Below are positions 1-7,803 of a DNA stretch of 64,000 nucleotides, in pieces; position 1 is the first letter of the stretch; each line of letters begins with the position of its first letter. The translations under genes were made by a program, and so were the position numbers. This DNA is from Oricola thermophila (lineage in GTDB: Bacteria; Pseudomonadota; Alphaproteobacteria; Rhizobiales; Rhizobiaceae). The notes beneath the pieces are model-generated. The model saw only the letters and a program-made list of their open reading frames with translations, was not told where the DNA came from and searched no databases. The stretch is taken from positions 2,294,001-2,358,000 of the forward strand of contig NZ_CP054836.1 of the NCBI RefSeq assembly GCF_013358405.1. The letters are read 5' to 3'.

Positions 1-875
1 AAGCCTCTTTCGGCGAGCGTGGCCTTGAAGCTTTCGCTGTTGGCGGCCTTTTCCACTGCCGCCTCCAGGACAGCAAGCGCCTCCGGATCGAGCCCCTTGG
101 GAGCGGTCACTCCGTGCCAGAGACCATAGGTGTATTCGATGCCCTGCTCCCTGAGCGTCGGCACCTCGGGGAAAATATCCACGCGCTCGGCTGCCATCGT
201 GGCCAGCGGACGCAGCTTGCCACCTTCCACCAGCGCACGCGCTTCTACCAGCGACGCGGTCGAAAAGGTGCTGTTACCCGCCGCCACGTCGAGATGGCCC
301 TTGGTGCCACCCTGCGTCGGCACCCAGATCACGTCTTCCGGTTCCAGCCCCAGGGCAAACATCAACCCGAGAAAACCCACATGCCAGCTCGCGCCCGGCG
401 CTGCACCGGTTCCCTTGATCGTACCTGGGTTTTCCTTGATCGCATTTACCAGATCTTCCATCGTCTGATAGGGCGCATCCACGCTGACCATGACGCTACC
501 CGCCAATTCATTGGTCTGGCCTATGGCGGTCATGTCGGCATAGGTCAGCGGAGCCAGTCCCTGCGGCTTGTACAGAGATATGTCCGAGGCGATTACACCG
601 ATCGTGTAACCATCCGGGCGAGCACGAGCGATGGCCGTCTGGCCGGGAATACCACCACCGCCATCGCGGTTGACCACGTTTACCGGCTGCCCCAGTTCCT
701 TTTCAAGCTCCGTCGCCAGGGTACGCGCCACGATGTCGGTGCCGCCCCCCGCGGGATAGGGCACAATCAGCTGCACGGGGCGCTCGGGATACTCCGCCAG
801 TGCGGCACTGGCGACGATCGTCATGGACAGACCGGCCAGAATGGCGGTCATGTTGCGGCGGGTTATCTTTTTCAT
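1..875 (-). CDS. TctC-family tripartite tricarboxylate transporter substrate-binding protein (3' end outside window)
   Basis: Translating the minus strand from the ATG at 875 gives a cleavable signal peptide (MKKITRRNMTAILAGLSMT followed by IVASAALA). The mature start carries YPERPVQLIVPYPAGGGTD, the usual opening of TctC/Bug periplasmic binding proteins. The frame stays open to the window edge for about 291 codons, so the C-terminus is missing. The family delivers carboxylates and related organic acids to a TctA/TctB permease, which would lie beyond position 1. It is 23 bp downstream of the amidohydrolase on the same strand and probably shares its operon. Neighbouring acid-sugar genes suggest a sugar acid or lactone as ligand, but that is inference. 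Confidence 0.9.
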   Translation of the reverse strand, partial: MKKITRRNMTAILAGLSMTIVASAALAEYPERPVQLIVPYPAGGGTDIVARTLATELEKELGQPVNVVNRDGGGGIPGQTAIARARPDGYTIGVIASDISLYKPQGLAPLTYADMTAIGQTNELAGSVMVSVDAPYQTMEDLVNAIKENPGTIKGTGAAPGASWHVGFLGLMFALGLEPEDVIWVPTQGGTKGHLDVAAGNSTFSTASLVEARALVEGGKLRPLATMAAERVDIFPEVPTLREQGIEYTYGLWHGVTAPKGLDPEALAVLEAAVEKAANSESFKATLAERG

Positions 876-898
876 TGCGAAGTCCTCCCTGGTCGCAG

Positions 899-1834
899 TC
901 AAGGCAATATCAGCCCATAGGTTTTCGCGGCAGTGCCGGAGAAGAAGGCAGCCCTGTCGGCCTCCGGCAGCGCAGCAGTGATTTCGAGAAAGTCGTCGAT
1001 GATGCCCGACAGGGGGCGAAAGAGAGCGTCAACCGGGCCGTTGGTGCCGAACATGCAACGCTCGGCACCGAAGATTTCCAGCGCGGCCAGCACGACTTCG
1101 CGATTACCGCCGGCGGTCCACTCCTTGCCAGGCACCCCCAATCCGCTGATCTTGAGCACGACATTGGGTTCCGCCGCCACGGTCGCAAGCGCCGCGCGCC
1201 AGGAGGCCAGCACCTCCGGGTCGCGACTGCCCGGCACGCCGGCATGATTCACCACGATCAGCGTCTCGGGAAATGAGCGCGCGAGTTCCGCGGCATCGGG
1301 AAGGTGCCAAAATGGCGTTTGCAACTCGAAATGCAGATTGTGTTTCGCAAGCAGCGCATAACCACGGCGAAAACGCTCGCAGCGCATCGAACCGGGAAGG
1401 GCATGATCGGAGCGCCACTCGGCCGCCGAGGCGAAGGCCTTCGGCTTGTGACGGAGGGAGCGCACGAGCGGAAAGCCCGCCTGCGCCGCAATAACATCCG
1501 CAGCATCGTCGCGATCAAGCCAGACCTGGCCGGTCATTGCCGCAGGAAACCCGGTTCTTGAATGCAATTCGTGAACCCAGCGGGTTTCCCCCAGCGGATC
1601 ATCGGGCGACCACTCCGCCTCCATGTAGACGGACGCCACCACTTCATGCGGGGCAACGGCAGCCCGGTAATCGTCGGGCAGGAAATCGGCCTTTACCGCA
1701 CTGTAGTCGCCGTAGCGATGCGGATACAAGGCGCCTGGCGCCAGCCATGGATGCTTGCCAAGAGACAGATCCCACACATGGCAATGCGCATCCACAATGG
1801 CAACACGGCCGGTTTCCAATATCTCGGTCAACAC
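899..1834 (-). CDS. Amidohydrolase-2 family metal-dependent hydrolase, possible sugar-lactone hydrolase
   Basis: The 311-aa product opens with DAHCHVWD, the HxH-type metal motif of TIM-barrel amidohydrolases of the PF04909 group. VNHAG and MFGTNGPVD carry the later metal and active-site positions typical of the family. Relatives hydrolyse lactones such as L-fucono-lactone and 2-pyrone-4,6-dicarboxylate. Next to an acid-sugar operon, lactone opening is a reasonable guess. The start used is GTG at 1834, with TTG at 1831 an alternative because GGGAGG lies just upstream. A TTGCATGCAA palindrome at 1872-1881 sits in the promoter region. The tctC gene follows in the same direction. Confidence 0.85.
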   Translation of the reverse strand: MLTEILETGRVAIVDAHCHVWDLSLGKHPWLAPGALYPHRYGDYSAVKADFLPDDYRAAVAPHEVVASVYMEAEWSPDDPLGETRWVHELHSRTGFPAAMTGQVWLDRDDAADVIAAQAGFPLVRSLRHKPKAFASAAEWRSDHALPGSMRCERFRRGYALLAKHNLHFELQTPFWHLPDAAELARSFPETLIVVNHAGVPGSRDPEVLASWRAALATVAAEPNVVLKISGLGVPGKEWTAGGNREVVLAALEIFGAERCMFGTNGPVDALFRPLSGIIDDFLEITAALPEADRAAFFSGTAAKTYGLILP

Positions 1835-1871
1835 GCCTCCCGCCCGAGCGATTTTCTCTGGGCGGCGAGTT

Positions 1872-1881
1872 TTGCATGCAA
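1872..1881. promoter_or_regulatory. Palindromic operator TTGCATGCAA, copy 1
   Basis: This perfect 10-bp palindrome lies 37 bp upstream of the amidohydrolase start. The same sequence recurs before the GntR gene and before the divergent catabolic operon, so it is the probable binding site of the GntR regulator at 1945-2646. Confidence 0.7.
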
Positions 1882-1944
1882 TCTATGGAGATTGTCAAAG
1901 GTTTTTTACGATCAGTCCGAGATTTTTCGCATTATTGAATGCAG

Positions 1945-2646
1945 TCAGCCATCCGCCAACGAGGATTCCAGGGCCTTGCGAGCAACCCTCCACCCCGAAA
2001 GATGATGCGCGCGCAGCAATTCCCGCAGCAATGGCCCCTCGCGCTGCGTCAGCGCGTCGAGAATCTGTTCATGCTCCTGTACCGCACGCGCCCAGCGCGC
2101 ATGATCGCGATTGCCTGCAAATCGAAACCGCCGAATGCGCGCACTTTCGCTGGCATAGACACGCGACAGCGCCGGATTCTGTGCCGCATCTATGATTTTC
2201 TGATGGATGTCCTGATTGATATGGAAATACTCCATCAGTTCCCGCTTTTCGAAAGCCTCTACCATCTTGGCTTGGAGATCGGCGATTTCTTCGATCATTT
2301 CGGGCGTCGCGCGCTCTGCTGCACGCTCGGCACCGATGCTCTCCAGTCCAATAAGGATTTCAAGCGATGCCTCGACGTCCTCGGGTGACAGCACAACCAC
2401 GGTGGCACCGGCATTCGGACGGATCGAGATCAACCCCTCCCCCTCCAGGATCTTGAATGCCTCCCGCAACGGGGTTCGCGAAATGCCGAGCGCATCGGTC
2501 AGGACACGCTCGTTGATTCGCGCACCCGGCGGAATCTCGCCGCTGACGATCATGTCGCGAACGTGGCTCGCAACCATCGCAGTCCGCTGACCGCGCGGCC
2601 ATTTCCCGCCTCTCTCAGACAAGTCCGCCCCCTTCACCTTCGACAT
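1945..2646 (-). CDS. GntR-family (FCD/FadR-type) transcriptional regulator
   Basis: The product of about 233 aa has an N-terminal winged helix with the GntR signature (INERVLTDALGISRTPLREA, about residues 40-60). A helical FCD ligand-binding domain follows, with metal-site candidates in the HINQDIHQ and EHEQIL segments. FCD regulators typically sense organic acids and repress catabolic operons. I chose the ATG at 2646 because GGGGGAG precedes it; a TTG at 2658 would add four residues. The palindrome ATTGCATGCAAT at 2661-2672 overlaps its promoter, which suggests autoregulation. Further copies upstream of both flanking operons suggest it controls the whole cluster. Confidence 0.92.
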   Translation of the reverse strand: MSKVKGADLSERGGKWPRGQRTAMVASHVRDMIVSGEIPPGARINERVLTDALGISRTPLREAFKILEGEGLISIRPNAGATVVVLSPEDVEASLEILIGLESIGAERAAERATPEMIEEIADLQAKMVEAFEKRELMEYFHINQDIHQKIIDAAQNPALSRVYASESARIRRFRFAGNRDHARWARAVQEHEQILDALTQREGPLLRELLRAHHLSGWRVARKALESSLADG

Positions 2647-2660
2647 CCACTCCCCCAATC

Positions 2661-2672
2661 ATTGCATGCAAT
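2661..2672. promoter_or_regulatory. Palindromic operator ATTGCATGCAAT, copy 2
   Basis: This 12-bp perfect palindrome lies 14 bp upstream of the GntR start codon, in a position suited to autorepression. Confidence 0.75.
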
Positions 2673-2722
2673 CAGTGTAAAAACATGCAGGAAACTGGGC
2701 AAGCTTATTGACGATTGCTACT

Positions 2723-2732
2723 TTGCATGCAA
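2723..2732. promoter_or_regulatory. Palindromic operator TTGCATGCAA, copy 3
   Basis: This copy lies in the divergent interval between the GntR gene and the plus-strand operon, 110 bp before the oxidoreductase start at 2843. Confidence 0.75.
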
Positions 2733-2783
2733 TCAAGCCAAAAGACGCCGTTAAATCGGATCGGCGACCGAAAGATAACAAAG

Positions 2784-2795
2784 ATTGCGTGCAAT
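2784..2795. promoter_or_regulatory. Near-palindromic operator ATTGCGTGCAAT, copy 4
   Basis: This copy differs from the consensus at one central base. It is 47 bp upstream of the ATG at 2843, with its centre 62 bp from copy 3, close to six helical turns, so cooperative binding is possible. Confidence 0.65.
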
Positions 2796-2842
2796 ATGAG
2801 AATGGTCGGGAATGCGGCCTCACCAGACACCGGGGCCAAAAA

Positions 2843-4243
2843 ATGAATTTCCATGCCTACTTCAACGCTGACCGCCGAATCGTCGAGGCCTGCGTAATCG
2901 GTACCGGAGGCTTCGGACGCAGCTTGCTGGCGCAGGCGCGGAGAGTACCGCTTCTTTCCGTCCGTGTCGGCGTGGACATTTCGGCAGAGGCTGCCGCCGC
3001 CGCAATGCGTGACGTGGGCATTCCCGAAGCCGACATCCGCATCTGCGGCACGCCCGATGAAGCGGCGGCCGCCTTCGCGAACGGCGCACATGTCGCCGCC
3101 GGAGATTTCGGCATTGTGTCCGGCCTGCCCTTCGAAGTTGTGGTGGAAGCCACTGGCCACCCGGAGCACGGTGCCCGTCATGCAAAACTCGCGATCGAGG
3201 CGGGCAAGCATGTGGCGATGGTATCGAAAGAGGTCGACAGTGTCGTCGGCCCCGGTCTTGCCGCCCTGGCCGCCGAAAGGAATCTGATTGTCACACCGGT
3301 CGACGGCGACCAGCCATCGCTGCTGATCGGGCTCATAACCTGGGCCGAAACACTCGGCTTCGAGATCATCGCGGCGGGCAAGTCCAGCGAATACGACTTT
3401 GTCTTCGACCCCGAGGCGGGAACACTATGGTGCAACGGTCGCACCGTGGACGCACCGGACTTTGCCTCCGTCGCTCGCATGGGCGCCAGGACCGCTGCCG
3501 AACTGGTCGCTGCTCGCGCCAAGGCCGCGAGCGCACTGCCCCAACGCGCGGTTCCCGATCTCTGCGAAATGACGATCGTGGCCAACAATTGCGGCCTTGG
3601 CCCGGATCGCGCCGATCTGCATTGCCCCATAGCCCGCATCGACGAGGTTCCGGCAATATTTTGCGGCACCGAAGATGGTGGCCTCCTGAACCAGACAGGT
3701 GTGCTCGACGTATTCCATTGCTTGCGCGAGCCCGGCGAGATCAGCTTTGCCGGTGGAGTGTTCGTCGTTATTCGCTGCGAACACGCCGAGACATGGGAAG
3801 TTCTGCGCGAAAAGGGCCACATCGTCGCAGAAAATGGCAAGACCGCGATGGTGTTCATCCCTCGCCATCTGCTGGGTCTGGAAGCCGCCATCAGCATCCT
3901 GGAGGTAGCGCTCAACAAGGTGTCATCCGGGGCGATCGAGGTTAAGCATCACATCGACCTCGCCATCCACGCCGACCAGGATCTGCCTGCCGGGCATCTT
4001 CTGGAAATGGGCGGGCATCATCATTCCATCGCCGGTGTGTCGGCCCGGATGATTCCGGCTTTGCCACTCGATAACGACAGCCCCGCCCCCTTCTATCTCG
4101 CAGCGAACTGCCGCCTCTCGCACGACGTGAAGGCGGGGGAATTGATCCGCATGCGACATCTCGTGATCCCCGAGGGCAGCACCCTCGCCGAATTGCGGGC
4201 CCTGCAGGATTCCCGCTTCCACACAGTTCCCCGATTTCCTTGA
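2843..4243 (+). CDS. NAD(P)-dependent homoserine-dehydrogenase-like oxidoreductase with C-terminal SAF domain (COG4091 type)
   Basis: The 466-aa product has an N-terminal Rossmann motif (ACVIGTGGFGRSLL) and a segment running through EATGHPEHG and VSKEVDSVVGP that resembles homoserine dehydrogenase folds. Its C-terminal part matches the SAF-like end (LSHDVKAGELIRMRHLVIPE) of the COG4091 family. The frame is open further upstream, but the residues before MNFHAYFN are not conserved in character, so I start at 2843. As first gene of an OtnK/OtnC operon it occupies the place normally held by an acid-sugar dehydrogenase. It may therefore oxidise a four-carbon or branched acid sugar. Substrate and cofactor preference cannot be read from sequence. 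Confidence 0.85.
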   Translation: MNFHAYFNADRRIVEACVIGTGGFGRSLLAQARRVPLLSVRVGVDISAEAAAAAMRDVGIPEADIRICGTPDEAAAAFANGAHVAAGDFGIVSGLPFEVVVEATGHPEHGARHAKLAIEAGKHVAMVSKEVDSVVGPGLAALAAERNLIVTPVDGDQPSLLIGLITWAETLGFEIIAAGKSSEYDFVFDPEAGTLWCNGRTVDAPDFASVARMGARTAAELVAARAKAASALPQRAVPDLCEMTIVANNCGLGPDRADLHCPIARIDEVPAIFCGTEDGGLLNQTGVLDVFHCLREPGEISFAGGVFVVIRCEHAETWEVLREKGHIVAENGKTAMVFIPRHLLGLEAAISILEVALNKVSSGAIEVKHHIDLAIHADQDLPAGHLLEMGGHHHSIAGVSARMIPALPLDNDSPAPFYLAANCRLSHDVKAGELIRMRHLVIPEGSTLAELRALQDSRFHTVPRFP

Positions 4244-4272
4244 ACCCAAAACTTTGCAACGGGAGGATTCAC

Positions 4273-5271
4273 ATGACCCTTACACGACGTTCTTTCATGG
4301 CTGCTGGCGCAGCGGCGACCGGACTTCTGGCGACCCCTGCCATTCTGCGCGCGCAAGGCAAGCTGGCCTTGCGCATGGGACATCCGCACCCCGAGACCGA
4401 CAGCTGGCAGGATACTGCCCTCTGGATGAGCGAGACGCTGGCCGAAAAATCCGGCGGCGAAATCACCCTTCAGGTCTTTCCCAACGGCCTGATCGGCAAC
4501 GACCCGACCATGATCAACGCGGTCCGGGGCGGTTCGCTGGACATCATGGTAACCGGCAATCCGTTCTTCACCGGCCTTGCCCCCGAACTCAACGTGCTTG
4601 ACCTGCCCTATCTCTTCCACGATCGCGACCATATCGCTCGCGTGCTTGACGGCGACATCGGCGACCGTCTGCGCCGAAATTTCGACGGCACCGGCCTTTT
4701 CGCCTTGTCACTCTGGGAAACCGGCTGGCGCCATGTGACCAATAGTCGTCGCCCTGTGGAAACACCGGACGACATCAAGGGTCTCAAGATCCGTACCACG
4801 CCCAACCCGGCACATATCGAGGCCTTCAAGCTGCTCGGCGCGGTGCCTACGCCGATGGCCTTCACCGAGCTTTTCACAGCGCTGGAAATGGGAGCGGTCG
4901 ACGGCCAGGAAAATCCGACCACACTGATCCTCAACTCGCGGTTCTACGAGGCGCAGAAATATCTGTCGCTAACCCAACACGCCTTCACGGCGGCACCGTT
5001 GGTGACCAACGCCGACAAACTCGCGGCCATGGGCGAGGACCAGCGCAATCTCCTGATTGAGACTGCACGGGAAGGCGCAAAACGGCAGCGCGCAATGAAT
5101 GTCGAGCGCGAAGGCAGCAGCCTTGCAAAGCTCAAGGCCGAAGGCATGCAGGTGGTTGATACTCCCGATCGGGATGCCTTCCGGGCGATCGTCGCCGAGT
5201 CGGTACAGGCAACATTCGCCAAGGAATTCGGTGCCGATCTGATTTCACAGATAAGCAGCGCAGCAGCCTGA
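4273..5271 (+). CDS. TRAP transporter solute-binding protein (DctP family)
   Basis: The 332-aa protein starts at the ATG at 4273, seven bases after the ribosome-binding site GGGAGG. It has a twin-arginine-like signal (TRRSFMAAGAAATGLL). The mature part shows the DctP pattern, with the conserved Arg region KGLKIRTTPNPAHIEAFK that clamps a substrate carboxylate, and then the ALEMGAVDGQENP segment. It pairs with the DctQ and DctM genes downstream; the cyclase-family gene is inserted between them. The ligand is probably an organic or sugar acid fed to the kinase and decarboxylase at the end of the operon. Confidence 0.93.
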   Translation: MTLTRRSFMAAGAAATGLLATPAILRAQGKLALRMGHPHPETDSWQDTALWMSETLAEKSGGEITLQVFPNGLIGNDPTMINAVRGGSLDIMVTGNPFFTGLAPELNVLDLPYLFHDRDHIARVLDGDIGDRLRRNFDGTGLFALSLWETGWRHVTNSRRPVETPDDIKGLKIRTTPNPAHIEAFKLLGAVPTPMAFTELFTALEMGAVDGQENPTTLILNSRFYEAQKYLSLTQHAFTAAPLVTNADKLAAMGEDQRNLLIETAREGAKRQRAMNVEREGSSLAKLKAEGMQVVDTPDRDAFRAIVAESVQATFAKEFGADLISQISSAAA

Positions 5272-5293
5272 CGCCCTGAAAGAAGAGAAGTCC

Positions 5294-5962
5294 ATGACAA
5301 TCGTTGATCTGAGCATGACCGTCGGCCCGCACTTTCGCTGGGCTCCGGAAATCACGGTGAAAGGCGACAAGAGCGCGGGCGATCAGTTCCGTGTCACTCG
5401 CCTCGCCACGACCTGTCATGGCTTCTCTCACGTGGATGCTCAGGCGCATTTCATCGAAGACGGCCCTACCATCGAAAGCACTCCACTCGACCAGGTGGTA
5501 GGACCTTGCCGAATATTCAATCTCTCGGACGTTGCTGCGAACGAGGAAATCGACGCCGCACGTCTCAGAGCGTCGGATCCCGGTGGCGAAGAAGGCGAGA
5601 TCCTTCTCCTCGCCAGCCACTGGGATACCAAACGCGATTTCCAGACGCGGGAATTCTGGACGGAGGCGCCTTGGCTCAACCGCGAAGCCGCCGAATACCT
5701 TTTGGCGCGGAAACCGAAGGCTGTTGCCGTGGATTTTCCTCAGGATTTCCCGATTCGCCTGCTGCTCGATGGTATCCGCGTGCCGGACGAAGAGCATGTG
5801 ACACATGACGTGCTCCTGCGTGCGGGCGTGACGCTTATCGAATATGTCGTCAACACGGCGGCCCTGAAAGGCCCGCGCACCTTCCTTTGTGCCGCGCCAC
5901 TCAAGGTGGCGAATGCCGACGGCGCCCCTGCCCGCATCTTTGCAATAGAGGGCTTCGCCTGA
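5294..5962 (+). CDS. Cyclase-family (kynurenine-formamidase-like) metal hydrolase
   Basis: The 222-aa protein carries the metal-binding signature of the PF04199 cyclase family in the form CHGFSHVDAQAHF (about residues 38-50). A second conserved stretch is LLLASHWDTKRDF. Family members include arylformamidases and isatin hydrolase, and some open lactones or amides. It lies inside a TRAP/acid-sugar operon, its TGA overlapping the ATG of dctQ, so it is co-translated with the transporter. Lactone or amide hydrolysis of the imported substrate is a plausible role. There is no signal peptide, so it is cytoplasmic. Confidence 0.85.
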   Translation: MTIVDLSMTVGPHFRWAPEITVKGDKSAGDQFRVTRLATTCHGFSHVDAQAHFIEDGPTIESTPLDQVVGPCRIFNLSDVAANEEIDAARLRASDPGGEEGEILLLASHWDTKRDFQTREFWTEAPWLNREAAEYLLARKPKAVAVDFPQDFPIRLLLDGIRVPDEEHVTHDVLLRAGVTLIEYVVNTAALKGPRTFLCAAPLKVANADGAPARIFAIEGFA

Positions 5963-6495
5963 TGTCAGGCCCAACCATCGTGCGTAAGGCCATGCGCGTC
6001 GCGGATGCCTTTCTCGCGCTGCTCGAAGCGCTGCTCGTCGCGGTTCTGGTCGCGATGATCGTGCTGGTCTTTTGCAACGTGGTCCTGCGCTACGGTTTTC
6101 GCAGCGGCATCGCCGTGACCGACGAAGTCTCACGAATGATGTTCGTCTGGATAGCCTTCGTGGGCGCTATCGCGGTTTCCCGTCGACATGAACATCTTGG
6201 AATCGACGCCGTTGTCGCCGTTCTCCCCGCGCCCATGAAACGTTTCGTGCATGCCCTCGGCAATCTGACAATTCTCGGTTGCTGCTTGGCCCTGGGGCAC
6301 GGCGCTTGGGCGCAGATGCTACTGAATCTCTCGAATGCCGCCCCGATTTCAGGCCTTCCCATGGCACTGACCTACACGGCGCCATGGCTAGGCTGCATGG
6401 GCATCGGATGTATCGCGCTGACGAACGCGCTTGGCGCGATCCTGGGTCTGAGCGACGGGACCATGGCCTCCGGTAAGGAAGACCCCGGAGCATGA
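5962..6495 (+). CDS. TRAP transporter small membrane subunit (DctQ family)
   Basis: The 177-aa product starts at the ATG overlapping the previous stop (TGATG). It has four hydrophobic segments, the first being LLVAVLVAMIVLVFCNVVLR, and the family hallmark VTDEVSRMMFVWIAFVGA around residues 55-70. It forms the membrane complex with DctM. Its stop overlaps the dctM start by four bases, indicating translational coupling. Confidence 0.93.
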   Translation: MSGPTIVRKAMRVADAFLALLEALLVAVLVAMIVLVFCNVVLRYGFRSGIAVTDEVSRMMFVWIAFVGAIAVSRRHEHLGIDAVVAVLPAPMKRFVHALGNLTILGCCLALGHGAWAQMLLNLSNAAPISGLPMALTYTAPWLGCMGIGCIALTNALGAILGLSDGTMASGKEDPGA

Positions 6496-7772
6496 CCACG
6501 ATCCTTATCTTCCTTGGCGTTCTCCTCGTCGCCATCATCGCGGGCGTTCCGATCGCCTTCGGGCTCATGGTTGCCGGTATCGCGATGCTGTGGGACCTGG
6601 GCATGATGGACTGGCAGTCCATCGCGCTTCAGATGACCAACAGCGCGGACAGCTTCCCGCTGCTCGCGATCCCCTTTTTCCTGCTTGCCGGCGAGGTCAT
6701 GAACGCAGGGGGGCTTTCTAGGCGTCTCGTGGACCTGGGCCTGGCCCTTGTCGGACATCTTCGCGGGGGGCTTGGCTATGTCGCAATCGTTACCGCCGTT
6801 CTCCTGGCGAGCCTGTCGGGCTCGGCAATAGCGGATACGGCCGTGCTTTCGGGAATGCTGGTGCCGATCATGCGCTCATCCGGCTACCCCATGGGACGCT
6901 CTGCAGGGCTTATCGCCTCGGGCGGCATTATCGCTCCGGTCATACCGCCGTCCATCGGCTACATCGTCTTCGGCGTGGCTGGCAATGTCTCGATTACCAA
7001 GCTGTTTCTGTCGGGCATCGTCCCCGGGATCGCGATGGCTCTGGCGCTCACCGCCACCTGGTGGTTTATGTGCCGACGCGAGACCATGGCCACCTTGCCA
7101 CGCCGTTCCGGCGTCGAGATCCGGTCGGCCCTGATCAGGGCGCTGGTCGCGCTCATGCTGCCGGTAATCATCGTGGGCGGATTGAAACTCGGCGTGTTCA
7201 CGCCCACCGAGGCAGGCGTTGTGGCGTGCGTCTACGCCATTTTCGCAGGCACCGTCATCTATCGCGAGATTACTCTCGCGGCGCTCTATCACTGCCTGCT
7301 CAGCAGCGTGCGCACCACCGCGTCGGTCATGCTGCTGATCGCTGCGGCGGGTATCTCTGCCTATGCAATCACGATCGCCGGCGTGCCACAGCAGATTGCC
7401 ATGCTGCTTGGTCCGCTGGCACAACACCAGACCCTCCTCATGTTCGCCGTTGTGGTGATTGTCGTAGTGGTGGGCACGGCCCTGGATTTCATCCCAACGA
7501 TCCTTGTGCTGACGCCGGTGCTCCTGCCTGTGGCGAAACAAGCTGGTGTGGACCCGGTCTACTTCGGCGTGATCTTCATGATGGCAGCAGCCATCGGTCT
7601 CCTTACCCCACCCGTCGGCGCGGTACTGAACGTCGTCTGTGCCGTGGCCAAGCTACGCTATTCGGACGTGGTACGAGGGGTCGCTCCCTTCATCCTCGTA
7701 CAGATCCTGCTGCTCGCGATTCTCACGCTCTTTCCTGAAATTGTAATTCTTCCCGGGAACTGGCTCTACTGA
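6492..7772 (+). CDS. TRAP transporter large permease subunit (DctM family)
   Basis: The 426-aa protein has about twelve hydrophobic segments and signature stretches of the DctM family, including GSAIADTAVLSGMLVP, IAPVIPPSIGYI and GVFTPTEAG, plus LLTPPVGAVLNVVCAVAK near the end. It supplies the ion-coupled transport path for the substrate bound by the DctP at 4273. The length is normal for the family and nothing appears disrupted. Confidence 0.95.
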   Translation: MTTILIFLGVLLVAIIAGVPIAFGLMVAGIAMLWDLGMMDWQSIALQMTNSADSFPLLAIPFFLLAGEVMNAGGLSRRLVDLGLALVGHLRGGLGYVAIVTAVLLASLSGSAIADTAVLSGMLVPIMRSSGYPMGRSAGLIASGGIIAPVIPPSIGYIVFGVAGNVSITKLFLSGIVPGIAMALALTATWWFMCRRETMATLPRRSGVEIRSALIRALVALMLPVIIVGGLKLGVFTPTEAGVVACVYAIFAGTVIYREITLAALYHCLLSSVRTTASVMLLIAAAGISAYAITIAGVPQQIAMLLGPLAQHQTLLMFAVVVIVVVVGTALDFIPTILVLTPVLLPVAKQAGVDPVYFGVIFMMAAAIGLLTPPVGAVLNVVCAVAKLRYSDVVRGVAPFILVQILLLAILTLFPEIVILPGNWLY

Positions 7773-7803
7773 GCCGCGCCCGCCCACCTACCGGAGCTGC
7801 CCC

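Noticed and set aside
1558..1569. TTGAATGCAATT as a fifth GntR operator
   Set aside because: It lies inside the amidohydrolase coding sequence and has a mismatch; position and match are weaker than the four intergenic sites.
1934..1945. ATTGAATGCAGT near the GntR stop codon as an operator
   Set aside because: Two mismatches and a location at the 3' end of the regulator gene make it doubtful.
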